A model generated the notes under the pieces. It ran no database searches. It saw only the letters and a list, made by a program, of their open reading frames with translations, and had not been told where the DNA came from. The translations under genes and the position numbers were made by a program. A stretch of DNA of 64,000 nucleotides from Pedobacter polaris. GTDB lineage: Bacteria > Bacteroidota > Bacteroidia > Sphingobacteriales > Sphingobacteriaceae. Within the stretch, counting starts at the first letter, position 1. Each line of letters starts with the position of its first letter. This document shows positions 35,653 to 44,674 of this stretch, one piece after another. The stretch lies in the NCBI RefSeq assembly GCF_005116505.1, contig NZ_SWBR01000005.1, positions 310,001-374,000 of the forward strand. Direction: 5' to 3'.

Positions 35653-36459
35653 ATGCGCTACATTAAATCTGTTCAACTTATACTGATTTCAATATTTTTA
35701 TCTAGTACAGCGTTTGCACAACAAATTGAACTAGGTATTAATGCTGGCGGAGCGTCTTATCTTGGTGATCTTAACCAATACAATCCAATAAAAATTAGTG
35801 GAATATCTGCAGGAGCTTTCATTAAAGTAAATCTAGATCCACATTGGGCGGTTGGTTTACATTATAACTACGGTAAAATTAAAGGTGCAGACTCTCTTTC
35901 CAGTTATGCGCAATTTAGAGATCGTAATCTTAGTTTTTATACTCCATTAAATGAAGTAAGTCTATTACTCCAATTTAATTTTTTCGACTTGTATTCCCCG
36001 GGAGGAAAAAGACGCTTTTCCCCATATATTTTTGCAGGTATTGGAGCTGTTGTTTTTGAGCCGAAAACAGAATATAAGGATAATGAGTATTTGTTGAGGC
36101 TTTACAATACGGAAGGGCAAAGTATGGCGTATAAAAAACATTCATTAACTATTCCTTATGGTGTGGGAATTAAATATAGATATACTGAAAGCTTAACTAT
36201 TTTTGGGCAGGCTGGTTACAGAAGTCCATTTACAGATTACATAGATGATGTTAGTGGGTTATATGCTAAAAACAACTCTTGGAGTGGCAATAATGCCGAA
36301 ATTAGCAGAGCACTGGCTGATCGTTCTGGAGAGAAAACAGGGAATTATATAGGTAGTCCCGATACCCAAAGAGGAGATTTTAGAAAAAGAGATAATTACA
36401 TGTTTGTAGGTATTGGGATATCTTATACCTTTGTGAGCCAAAAATGTTTTACTTTTTAG
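35653..36459 (+). CDS. DUF6089 outer-membrane beta-barrel protein (PorG candidate)
   Basis: A 268-residue exported protein with the signal peptide ending SSTAFAQQ and a mature part made of alternating beta strands (IELGINAGGASYLGDLN, FIKVNLDPHWAVGLHYNYG, then GIGISYTFVSQKCF at the end). It has an aromatic C-terminus as expected of an outer-membrane barrel. The position between nadK and uppS-bamA is the position of PG0189, porG, in Porphyromonas gingivalis, where PorG is a T9SS component. Identity with PorG is inferred from synteny and style. Confidence 0.7.
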   Translation: MRYIKSVQLILISIFLSSTAFAQQIELGINAGGASYLGDLNQYNPIKISGISAGAFIKVNLDPHWAVGLHYNYGKIKGADSLSSYAQFRDRNLSFYTPLNEVSLLLQFNFFDLYSPGGKRRFSPYIFAGIGAVVFEPKTEYKDNEYLLRLYNTEGQSMAYKKHSLTIPYGVGIKYRYTESLTIFGQAGYRSPFTDYIDDVSGLYAKNNSWSGNNAEISRALADRSGEKTGNYIGSPDTQRGDFRKRDNYMFVGIGISYTFVSQKCFTF

Positions 36460-36477
36460 GGCGCTGACAAAGCAGAA

Positions 36478-37218
36478 ATGGGATTTAAAGAGCAAATAGA
36501 TATTAATCGATTACCAGAACATATTGCCATAATCATGGATGGCAATGGCAGATGGGCAAAAAACCAAGGAAAATTTAGAGTCTTTGGGCACGAGAGTGGT
36601 GTCTTATCTGTAAAAGATATTGTGGAAGGTTGTGTAGATATTGGGATTAAATACCTAACTGTTTACGCGTTTTCTACTGAAAATTGGAACCGCCCAATAG
36701 AAGAAGTTAATGCTTTAATGGAGCTTTTGATTTCTACTATAAATGAACAAGCAGAAACACTAAATAAAAATAATGTAAGACTAAATGCCATTGGCGATTT
36801 AAAATCATTACCACAGAAATGTATTGATGATTTGGCTAATGTGATGGAGATAACCAGCAAAAATAGTAGATGTACTTTAACATTAGCATTAAGTTACAGT
36901 GCAAAATGGGAAATATTAGAAGCTGCTAAGAAAATTGCCCAACAAGTTGAAGAAGGGAAAATGAAATTGAGTGAGATTAATGAAGATGTTTTTGCAGCTC
37001 AATTAACCACTACAAATATCCCCGATCCAGAATTAATGATACGTACCAGCGGTGAACATAGGATAAGTAATTTTTTACTTTGGCAAATGGCGTATACTGA
37101 ATTATATTTTACTGAAACCCTATGGCCAGACTTTAGAAGAGAGGATCTTTTTGAGGCCATAGTAGACTACCAAAAACGCGAACGACGCTTTGGAAAAATT
37201 AGTGAACAACTGAACTAA
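36478..37218 (+). CDS. uppS: Isoprenyl transferase (undecaprenyl diphosphate synthase)
   Basis: A 246-residue cis-prenyltransferase that makes the C55 carrier lipid for peptidoglycan and O-antigen. D21 in IAIIMDGNGRWAKNQ is the essential Mg-binding Asp; VYAFSTENWNRP follows, and the end has RTSGEHRISNFLLWQ and YTELYFTETLWPDF. Full length. It lies directly upstream of bamA, as in many Bacteroidota and Proteobacteria. Confidence 0.97.
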   Translation: MGFKEQIDINRLPEHIAIIMDGNGRWAKNQGKFRVFGHESGVLSVKDIVEGCVDIGIKYLTVYAFSTENWNRPIEEVNALMELLISTINEQAETLNKNNVRLNAIGDLKSLPQKCIDDLANVMEITSKNSRCTLTLALSYSAKWEILEAAKKIAQQVEEGKMKLSEINEDVFAAQLTTTNIPDPELMIRTSGEHRISNFLLWQMAYTELYFTETLWPDFRREDLFEAIVDYQKRERRFGKISEQLN

Positions 37219-37281
37219 TTTTAACTTTAACACTTTTTAACATGTGTTTAAATTAACTTAGCAACGTTTTTTAGATTGTAA

Positions 37282-39822
37282 ATGAAAAGAATATACCAAC
37301 TTATATTTTTGTTATTGATTGGTTCGCCAGCAATAGCTCAAATCCGTAATCAGCCTACACAGGCAACTCCTTCTTTAAAAGTTAATGGGTTAAACCTTGA
37401 CTACTTTAGCCCGAAAGAATACATCATTGGAGGTACAACTTTATCTGGCACACAATATCTTGATAAAGAAGTAATTATAACGCTTTCTAAATTATCAAAG
37501 GGAGAAAGAATAATTTTACCAGGAGAAGCTACAGCTAATGCAATTAAAAATTTATGGGCTCAAGGATTATTTGACGATATACAATTGTATGTTACAAAAA
37601 TTAATTTAGATACTGTTTATTTTGATATTCAGGTAGTAGAACGCCCTCGCTTAAGTTCTTTTGAATTTATAGGGATTAGCAAATCTCAAAAAACTGATAT
37701 TTCTGAAAAATTAGCTGATAAAGCTGGTAAAACCATTATCAATGATAATCTTTATAATACCACAAGAAGTATCATTAATAAGTATTTATTTGAAAAAGGA
37801 TATTTTTATACTACTATAGACTTCGAATCTAAAAAAGATCCTAATCAAGAGAACAGTGTAATCTTACAAGTTAAAATCAATAAGGGCAAGCGTGTAAAAG
37901 TGCATGAAATTACATTTACTGGTAATTCTGCTTTTAAATCTGGTAAACTGAGAAAATATTTGAAAAAAACTAAGCAACAGGCTTTCTATAAGGTTTTTGG
38001 TAGTGGTAAGTTCAATAAAGAGAAATACGAAGAAGATAAAATAAAACTCGTTGCTAAAATGCAAGAAAAAGGTTACAGAGATGCAGCCATTTTAAAAGAT
38101 AGCATTTATAAATACAACGATAAATCTGTTGGTATTAAAATAGACCTTTACGAAGGTCCTAAATATTACTTTGGAGACATTAGTTGGGTTGGTAACGCTA
38201 AGTATACAACTGAATATTTAAAGAAAGTATTTGGTATTGAAAAGGGTGAACTTTTTAGTGAAGAAAAATTAGAGAAGAAATTGCGTGGTAGTGCTAACGG
38301 AGACGATGTATCTAGCGTTTACTTAAATGATGGATACTTAACTTTCAATATAGATCCTGTACAAACTAAAATCCATAGTGATACAGTTGACCTTGAAATG
38401 CGTATTTATGAAGGCCCACAATTCACTAACAATAAAATAACAGTTAAAGGAAATACGATTACGAACGATAAGGTTGTTTTGCGTGAAATTCGTATGAAAC
38501 CTGGAGAGAAATTTTCGAAAGAATATTTAGTAAGAAGTGTTCGTGAAATAGGGGCTTTAGGTAATTTCGATGAATCTAAAACCAATCCAATTCCAAAACC
38601 TAATGCAGACGGTACAGTTGATATTGAATTTAATGTTGAAGAAAAACCTTCTGATCAAATTGAATTATCAGGTGGTTTTGGTGGTGGCCGAGTAATTGGT
38701 ACTTTAGGATTAACATTTAATAACTTCTCTTTAAAAAATATATTTAATGGTGAAGCTTATAAACCGCTACCTAAAGGAGATGGACAAAAATTAAGCTTAC
38801 GTGGACAAACTAATGGTAAATATTACCAATCTTATAGTTTCTCGTTCTCTGAGCCTTGGTTAGGTGGTAAAAAACCAGTTAGTTTTGGTTTAAGTGCCTT
38901 TACTTCCCTACAATCAAACGGAATAGATGTAGACAATAGCCAATATCAAAAAATACGTTTAAATGGTGTTTCAATTAGTTTAGGAAGAAAATTAAAATGG
39001 CCTGATAACTGGTTCTCTTTGGTTCACACAGTGAATTTAAACCAGTACATCTTAAATAACTATCCTGGATATTTATTTAGTACAGGTACTTCTTACAATT
39101 TAAACTTAACACAAGAGATTGCTAGAGATTCTAGAAATCATAATATCTTCCCAACTGGTGGAGCATATATAAGATTTACAATTCAAGCAACACCACCATA
39201 TTCATTGTTAAACAATGTAAATTATGCTACAGCTTCAGATAAGCAACGTTATAAATTTACTGAGTATCACAAATGGAAATTCGAAGCACAATGGTTCCAA
39301 AATGTAGTTGGTAAATTAGTATTTAAAGCACAAGCACAATTTGGTTTCTTAGGTAGTTATAACCAAGCAGTTGGTCAATCAGCTTTCGAAAGATTTAAAT
39401 TAGGTGGTGATGGGATGCAAGGTTTCGACTTCTTACAAGGATCTGAGTTAATCGCAATGCGTGGCTATTCAAATAACTCAGTTATTCCTGTAGGTGCTAA
39501 TGTAACTACTGCACAAAGCTCAGGAAGTCCTATCTTTAACAAATATGTAATGGAGTTAAGATATCCGGTAATTAGCAGTCAACAAGCAACAGCGTTTATG
39601 ACGGTTTTTGCTGAGGGTGGTAACACATGGAATAAGTTTAGCGATTTTAATCCGTTTAATGTAAGACGTTCTGTAGGTGTTGGAGCAAAGATATTTTTAC
39701 CGATATTTGGATTGTTGGGTATAGATTATGGTTATGGGTTTGATAAAATTCCGGGTATTCCAGATGCAAACAAAGGTCAATTCCACTTTAGCATAGCGCA
39801 ACAATTAGGAGGGTTTAACTAA
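37282..39822 (+). CDS. bamA: Outer-membrane protein assembly factor BamA
   Basis: An 846-residue outer-membrane protein that inserts beta-barrel proteins. A signal peptide (LLLIGSPAIAQ) is followed by about five POTRA domains over roughly residues 50-450, visible as repeated segments such as ITLSKLSKGERI and the G-x-N-beta-strand pattern (ITFTGNSAFK, ISWVGNAKY, ITVKGNTIT), then the 16-strand barrel with FGGGRVIGTLGLTFNNFSL. The C-terminus ends in a short GGFN instead of the more usual aromatic residue. Confidence 0.95.
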   Translation: MKRIYQLIFLLLIGSPAIAQIRNQPTQATPSLKVNGLNLDYFSPKEYIIGGTTLSGTQYLDKEVIITLSKLSKGERIILPGEATANAIKNLWAQGLFDDIQLYVTKINLDTVYFDIQVVERPRLSSFEFIGISKSQKTDISEKLADKAGKTIINDNLYNTTRSIINKYLFEKGYFYTTIDFESKKDPNQENSVILQVKINKGKRVKVHEITFTGNSAFKSGKLRKYLKKTKQQAFYKVFGSGKFNKEKYEEDKIKLVAKMQEKGYRDAAILKDSIYKYNDKSVGIKIDLYEGPKYYFGDISWVGNAKYTTEYLKKVFGIEKGELFSEEKLEKKLRGSANGDDVSSVYLNDGYLTFNIDPVQTKIHSDTVDLEMRIYEGPQFTNNKITVKGNTITNDKVVLREIRMKPGEKFSKEYLVRSVREIGALGNFDESKTNPIPKPNADGTVDIEFNVEEKPSDQIELSGGFGGGRVIGTLGLTFNNFSLKNIFNGEAYKPLPKGDGQKLSLRGQTNGKYYQSYSFSFSEPWLGGKKPVSFGLSAFTSLQSNGIDVDNSQYQKIRLNGVSISLGRKLKWPDNWFSLVHTVNLNQYILNNYPGYLFSTGTSYNLNLTQEIARDSRNHNIFPTGGAYIRFTIQATPPYSLLNNVNYATASDKQRYKFTEYHKWKFEAQWFQNVVGKLVFKAQAQFGFLGSYNQAVGQSAFERFKLGGDGMQGFDFLQGSELIAMRGYSNNSVIPVGANVTTAQSSGSPIFNKYVMELRYPVISSQQATAFMTVFAEGGNTWNKFSDFNPFNVRRSVGVGAKIFLPIFGLLGIDYGYGFDKIPGIPDANKGQFHFSIAQQLGGFN

Positions 39823-39837
39823 TTAGCATTTACACAA

Positions 39838-40368
39838 ATGAAAAAATATATATTAGCCAGCTTTTTGCTTTTAATCGGATTAGGGGCATCAGCGCAAAAA
39901 TTTGCTTACGTAGATACTGAGTATATCCTTAAACATTTACCAGACTACAAAGCTGCACAAAGTCAATTAGACGGTTTATCTAAGCAATTTCAAAAACAGG
40001 TTGATGATAACTTTTTAGAAATCGACAAAATGTACAAAGCTTACCAAGCAGATCAGGTATTGTTAACAGATGATATGCGTAAGCGTAGAGAAAATGACAT
40101 TATTGAAAAGGAAAAGAAAGCTAAGGAAATGCAACGTCAAAAGTTTGGCCCTGAGGGAGAGCTTTTTCAAACACGTATTAAGCTATTAAAACCTATTCAA
40201 GAAAAGGTTTCGACAGTGATTGGTGAAACGGCAAAAAACAAATTTATTGATTTTGTTTTTGATAAGAGTAGCGAATCTACAATGATGATTTATGCAAGTA
40301 GCAATTATGACATCAGTAATGACGTTATAGTTAGATTAGGTTACAAACCTGGTACAATTGTAAAATAG
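39838..40368 (+). CDS. OmpH/Skp family periplasmic chaperone 1
   Basis: A 176-residue exported protein. The signal peptide ends LGASAQ, and the mature form starts KFAYVDTEYILKHLPDYKAA, the beginning of the Skp/OmpH fold, then long charged helices (KQFQKQVDDNFLEIDKMY, MRKRRENDIIEKEKKAKEMQ) and the C-terminal FIDFVFDKSSES strand. Skp trimers hold unfolded outer-membrane proteins before BamA takes them. It is the first of two neighbouring paralogues after bamA. Confidence 0.93.
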   Translation: MKKYILASFLLLIGLGASAQKFAYVDTEYILKHLPDYKAAQSQLDGLSKQFQKQVDDNFLEIDKMYKAYQADQVLLTDDMRKRRENDIIEKEKKAKEMQRQKFGPEGELFQTRIKLLKPIQEKVSTVIGETAKNKFIDFVFDKSSESTMMIYASSNYDISNDVIVRLGYKPGTIVK

Positions 40369-40418
40369 GCAAACAAACACACAATCAATTATAAAACAAT
40401 TATTAAGTAAAATAGAAA

Positions 40419-41003
40419 ATGAGAAAGTTAATTAACGTATTATTTGTAGCAGCTGGGTTATTACTTACTGCCAATGTTGCAAATGCACAACAAAAGTTAG
40501 GTCATTTAAACTCTGATGAGATTTATGCAACTATGCCAGAGGCAAAAGCAGCTCAAGCTAGTTTAGAATCATTGGCTAAAACAAAACAAGGTGAGATTGA
40601 TAAAATGATCACAGAATATCAAGCTAAACTTAAAGCAGCACAAGACAAAGAAAAAACTTTAAGCGAAGCTAACAAAGAAGTTGTAGGAAAAGAGTTGCAG
40701 AATGCACAAGTAGAATTGCAAGACCTTGGTAAGAGAATTGAAGATGCTCGTACTAAAGCTACTACTGATGTTCAAACTGAACAAGGAAGACTTTATCCGC
40801 CAATTAACCAGAAACTATCTGCAGCTATGGGTGCAGTAGCTAAAGAAAAAGGTTTAGCTTATGTTTTTGATATTTCAGCTTCATCTGGCTTTAACAATTT
40901 AATTTATTTTGATGGTGGTGAAGATATTACTGCTGCTGTTAAAACTAAATTGGGTATTTCTGCAAGTGCAACTCCAGCAAAAACTCCAGTTAAAAAGAAC
41001 TAA
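40419..41003 (+). CDS. OmpH/Skp family periplasmic chaperone 2
   Basis: A 194-residue paralogue of the previous gene. The signal peptide ends NVANAQ, and the mature protein starts KLGHLNSDEIYATMPEAKAA, with helices KGLKAAQDKEKTL-like and a longer Ala/Pro/Lys-rich C-terminal tail (ATPAKTPVKKN). The tail is absent from copy 1. Tandem Skp-like genes after bamA are a standard Bacteroidota trait; the two copies may form hetero-oligomers or serve different clients. A strong terminator follows directly. Confidence 0.93.
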   Translation: MRKLINVLFVAAGLLLTANVANAQQKLGHLNSDEIYATMPEAKAAQASLESLAKTKQGEIDKMITEYQAKLKAAQDKEKTLSEANKEVVGKELQNAQVELQDLGKRIEDARTKATTDVQTEQGRLYPPINQKLSAAMGAVAKEKGLAYVFDISASSGFNNLIYFDGGEDITAAVKTKLGISASATPAKTPVKKN

Positions 41004-41028
41004 TTAAAAATATAATTTTAATTATCTT

Positions 41029-41063
41029 AGCGGAATAGGTTTCAATACCTATTCCGCTTTTTT
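41029..41063 (+). terminator. Terminator of the ompH genes, ending 3 bases before murI
   Basis: AGCGGAATAGGT pairs with ACCTATTCCGCT around a TTCAAT loop and is followed by six T (41058-41063). The murI ATG is at 41067-41069. Confidence 0.9.
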
Positions 41064-41066
41064 GTT

Positions 41067-41891
41067 ATGGACAAATTTTCTATTGGCGTTTTCGATTCTG
41101 GCTTTGGAGGCTTAACTGTATTTAAATCAATCGTTCAAAAATTACCACAATACGATTATATCTATTTAGGAGATAATGCTCGCTCACCTTATGGCGATCA
41201 TTCTTTTGAAACTGTTTACCAATATACTTTAGAATGTGTAGAATGGCTGTTTGATAAGGGTTGTCCTCTAGTGATTTTGGCTTGTAATACAGCCTCTGCG
41301 AAAGCTTTAAGAAACATCCAGCAATTAGACTTGCCAAAAAAATATCCAAATCATAGAGTTTTAGGCGTAATAAGACCAACAGCTGAAGTGATAGGTGATT
41401 TTACGTATACACAAAATGTAGGAGTGATGGGTACCCGAGGAACAGTAAATTCAAATTCTTACCCAATAGAGATTAATCACTTTTCTCCAGAAGTAAAAGT
41501 ATATCAGCAAGCATGTCCAATGTGGGTGCCTATTATAGAAAATGGTGAACACTTAAATGATGGGGCAGATTTTTTTGTTAAAGCGTATATTCAAGAACTT
41601 TTGCAACAATCTGATGATATAGATTGCATTCTACTCGCTTGTACACATTATCCATTACTAATTCCAAAAATAGAACAATACCTACCCAAAGATATTAAAT
41701 TGTTAAGTCAAGGAGATATCGTTGCCAATAGCTTGGCAGATTATTTGAAAAGGCACCATGAAATTGAAGCCTACTTAGGTAAAACTGAAACTAGAGAGTT
41801 TTACACATCTGGTGATGTAGTTAGTTTTAACAATCATGCTTCAATATTTTTAGGAGAAGAAATAGCGGCAAAAAAGATGAATAACAAATGA
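41067..41891 (+). CDS. murI: Glutamate racemase
   Basis: A 274-residue cofactor-independent racemase giving D-glutamate for peptidoglycan. D10 lies in GVFDSGFGGLTV, the first catalytic cysteine is C73 in LACNTASA and the second lies in LACTHYPLL near residue 195. The start codon is only 3 bases downstream of the T run of a rho-independent terminator, so expression must come from read-through or a promoter that overlaps the hairpin. Confidence 0.96.
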   Translation: MDKFSIGVFDSGFGGLTVFKSIVQKLPQYDYIYLGDNARSPYGDHSFETVYQYTLECVEWLFDKGCPLVILACNTASAKALRNIQQLDLPKKYPNHRVLGVIRPTAEVIGDFTYTQNVGVMGTRGTVNSNSYPIEINHFSPEVKVYQQACPMWVPIIENGEHLNDGADFFVKAYIQELLQQSDDIDCILLACTHYPLLIPKIEQYLPKDIKLLSQGDIVANSLADYLKRHHEIEAYLGKTETREFYTSGDVVSFNNHASIFLGEEIAAKKMNNK

Positions 41892-41976
41892 TTTTTGGCT
41901 TTTAAAAATTAACATTTAAATTACTTAATGTGGGAAATCGTTTGATTTCTTTTTAGGTTTTCAATTATTAAAAGGT

Positions 41977-41984
41977 TAATTTTG
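41977..41984 (+). promoter_or_regulatory. Promoter -7 box of the amidophosphoribosyltransferase gene
   Basis: TAATTTTG, 19 bases before the ATG at 42004. Confidence 0.5.
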
Positions 41985-42003
41985 CGGCTCAATCATCAAT
42001 TCA

Positions 42004-43905
42004 ATGAGCGATCAGATCAAGCACGAATGCGGAATTGCCTTTATCCGCCTGTTAAAACCTCTCTCATACTACCAGGAAAAATACGGTACTGCACTTTACG
42101 GACTTAACAAATTGTATTTGTTAATGGAAAAACAGCATAATCGTGGTCAGGATGGAGCTGGTATTGCAACCATAAAATTAGACATGAAACCTGGTAGTCG
42201 CTACATTAGTCGCTACCGTTCTATGGCTCAAAATGCGGTTGCCGATATTTTTGGATATGTGCAAAATAAATTTGTAGATATTCAGAATGAAACGCCAGAG
42301 TTGATGAAAGATACAGAATGGCTAAAACAAAATGTAAGCTTTATAGGCGAAGTTTTATTAGGTCATTTACGTTACGGAACGCACGGTAAAAACAGTATTG
42401 AAAATTGCCACCCTTTCTTGCGCCAAAATAACTGGATGACTAGAAACTTGGTAATTGCGGGTAACTTCAATATGACTAATGTTGATGAACTTTTAGAGCA
42501 ACTTTACGAACTAGGACAGCATCCAAAAGAAAAAGCAGATACCGTTACGGTCCTAGAGAAAATCGGTCATTTCCTTGATGATGAAAATCAAGAGTTATTT
42601 GATGATTATAAAAAGGAAGGCCTGAATAACGTAGATATTACCCATAAAATATCCGAAAACTTAAATATCGCAAATATACTTCGTCGCTCTGCAAAAGATT
42701 GGGATGGTGGTTATACCATTTCTGGTATTGTAGGTAATGGTGATGCTTTTGTTTTAAGAGATCCATCTGGTATTCGCCCTGCCTTTTATTATGCAGACGA
42801 TGAGATTGTTGTGGCAGCATCAGAAAGACCTGCTATCCAAACAGCTTTTAATGTTCAAATTAAACAGGTTAAAGAGATTGAGCCCGGACATGCATTAATT
42901 GTTAAAAAGGATGGAACAGTTACTCAAGAAATGTATCGTGAGCCTGCAGAAAAAAGAGCTTGTTCATTTGAAAGAATTTATTTCTCTAGAGGTAGTGATG
43001 CTGATATTTATAAAGAACGTAAACAATTAGGTCATTTATTAATTCCTCAAGTTTTAGATGCTGTTAAAAAAGACCTGAAAAATACAGTTTTCTCGTTCAT
43101 TCCGAATACAGCCGAAGTTTCCTTTTATGGCATGGTAGAGGGCCTACATAACCATGTTAGAGAGGTTCAGAAAGATACTTTGCTAAATCGTAAGGAAAAG
43201 CTAAATGATGAAGAATTGAACGAACTTTTATCAATGTCGCCAAGAGTAGAAAAACTGGCCATTAAAGATGTTAAACTTCGTACTTTTATTACACAAGATG
43301 CAGATAGGGGAGAAATGGTTGCCCATGTATACGATACAACATACGGAGTAATTAAAAATCATACTGATACTTTGGTAGCTGTAGATGATTCTATTGTTCG
43401 TGGTACAACATTAAAACAAAGTATCATTAAGATCATTGATAGGCTGCACCCTAAAAAGATTATCATTGTTTCTTCAGCACCTCAAATTCGTTATCCAGAT
43501 TGCTACGGTATTGACATGTCTAAGATGGGCCAGTTTGTAGCTTTCGATGCAGCAATTCAATTGCTTAAAGAACGCGGAATGGAAAGTGTTATTGAAGATG
43601 TGTATCAAAAATGTAAGGCATCTTTATTATTGCCGAAGGAGCAAATTATAAATTATGTTAAAGATATTTATAGGCCTTTTAAACAACAGGAGATTTCTGA
43701 TAAAATTGCTAAGATCATAACCCCAAAAGGAACTATTGCAGAGGTTGAGGTAATTTATCAAACCCTTGATAACTTGCACATAGCTTGCCCTGACCATAAA
43801 GGCGATTGGTATTTCTCTGGTAATTATCCAACACCAGGTGGCAATAAAGTTGTAAATAAAGCTTTTGTTAACTGGAAAGAAGGAAACAACCAAAGAGCAT
43901 ATTAG
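42004..43905 (+). CDS. Amidophosphoribosyltransferase-like protein, long form
   Basis: A 633-residue glutamine amidotransferase/phosphoribosyltransferase. The N-terminal Ntn domain has C9 in KHECGIAFIRL, an RGQDGAG motif and the GHLRYGTHGK segment. The PRPP loop VAVDDSIVRGTTLKQSI is near residue 462. Typical PurF is about 470-510 residues; this protein has extra segments (around residues 390-430) and a C-terminal extension of about 60 residues. It fits the longer PurF-like paralogue of Bacteroidota; whether it makes phosphoribosylamine is not certain, and a second, shorter purF may lie elsewhere. Confidence 0.83.
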   Translation: MSDQIKHECGIAFIRLLKPLSYYQEKYGTALYGLNKLYLLMEKQHNRGQDGAGIATIKLDMKPGSRYISRYRSMAQNAVADIFGYVQNKFVDIQNETPELMKDTEWLKQNVSFIGEVLLGHLRYGTHGKNSIENCHPFLRQNNWMTRNLVIAGNFNMTNVDELLEQLYELGQHPKEKADTVTVLEKIGHFLDDENQELFDDYKKEGLNNVDITHKISENLNIANILRRSAKDWDGGYTISGIVGNGDAFVLRDPSGIRPAFYYADDEIVVAASERPAIQTAFNVQIKQVKEIEPGHALIVKKDGTVTQEMYREPAEKRACSFERIYFSRGSDADIYKERKQLGHLLIPQVLDAVKKDLKNTVFSFIPNTAEVSFYGMVEGLHNHVREVQKDTLLNRKEKLNDEELNELLSMSPRVEKLAIKDVKLRTFITQDADRGEMVAHVYDTTYGVIKNHTDTLVAVDDSIVRGTTLKQSIIKIIDRLHPKKIIIVSSAPQIRYPDCYGIDMSKMGQFVAFDAAIQLLKERGMESVIEDVYQKCKASLLLPKEQIINYVKDIYRPFKQQEISDKIAKIITPKGTIAEVEVIYQTLDNLHIACPDHKGDWYFSGNYPTPGGNKVVNKAFVNWKEGNNQRAY

Positions 43906-43929
43906 AAGAATCTGATAGTTGAAATAAAT

Positions 43930-43959
43930 AAGGGGCGAAAATGGAAGTTTTCGCCCCTT
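43930..43959 (+). terminator. Terminator after the amidophosphoribosyltransferase gene
   Basis: AAGGGGCGAAAA and TTTTCGCCCCTT form a 12-bp stem. The following T run is short. Confidence 0.75.
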
Positions 43960-43971
43960 ATGTTTATTCAG

Positions 43972-44032
43972 CCCTGCTTTTCATTGCAAGTCCTCGCTGC
44001 GCTGTGGGCTTTCCATTTCAATCAGGTTTATT
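43972..44032. repeat. Degenerate CCCTGCT...ATCAGGTTTATT repeat, copy 2
   Basis: CCCTGCT at 43972-43978 and ATCAGGTTTATT at 44021-44032, with a GC-richer stretch between them. Matching ends are at 9040-9092, and a looser relative at 61434-61512. Confidence 0.5.
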
Positions 44033-44119
44033 TTTCAAAGCTTCTGCTAATTACGAACTGCTAATCTCAAAAAAAACATTGCAGTCGTTTATTTGTTTTA
44101 CCTATTAAATAAAATGATT

Positions 44120-44671
44120 ATGAAAAAGATTTTTTTAGGTGTACTAGTGTGTTTAGGTTTGGCTTGTTCAGAAGCTAAACAAGATAAAGTGGAAAATGCA
44201 ATTGCTAAAACAAGTGATAGCTTAAATTCTAAGCTAAACAAGTTGAATGATACGCTTAATAAAGTTAAAGATGATGTAGCTAATAAAATTCCGAAGGTTA
44301 AAATAGAAATTGAACGTAGTATCCCAATTAGTTTGCAGTGGATCAGTTTTGAAAATCAAGGTAAAGCTACTTTAAGCAAAGAAAATGATGGATGGTTTAC
44401 TATTAAAGGCGAACAGACCAATACTAATAATGAGTTTTTAAAGATCAATGGTAAAATTAAAAGAGTAGATCAGCAAACCATTTCTTTTGAAGGAACAATC
44501 ATAACCTACATTAAAACTAATAATGGTGGAGCTCCGTGTGAGAAGACTGGTAAACAAGTTTTTTCAAAAAAAGGAGAGAGAAGATATTATAGGTTGCAAA
44601 ATATGGAAAATTGTGCAGGTGGACGCTTGCTAGACTATGTAGATTTATATGATTTAGATAATAAATTATAG
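44120..44671 (+). CDS. Hypothetical lipoprotein
   Basis: A 183-residue protein. I choose the ATG at 44120 because it gives a short lipoprotein signal with lipobox LGLAC (C16); the frame also opens earlier (44093 TTG, 44114 ATG). Residues 17-65 are charged, with heptad-like Leu/Asn repeats that could form a coiled coil, and the C-terminal half is beta-rich with two cysteines (near APCEKTGKQ and ENCAGGR). No family recognised. It converges with the LysE-type gene, with 3 bases between the stops. Confidence 0.65.
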   Translation: MKKIFLGVLVCLGLACSEAKQDKVENAIAKTSDSLNSKLNKLNDTLNKVKDDVANKIPKVKIEIERSIPISLQWISFENQGKATLSKENDGWFTIKGEQTNTNNEFLKINGKIKRVDQQTISFEGTIITYIKTNNGGAPCEKTGKQVFSKKGERRYYRLQNMENCAGGRLLDYVDLYDLDNKL

Positions 44672-44674
44672 TAT

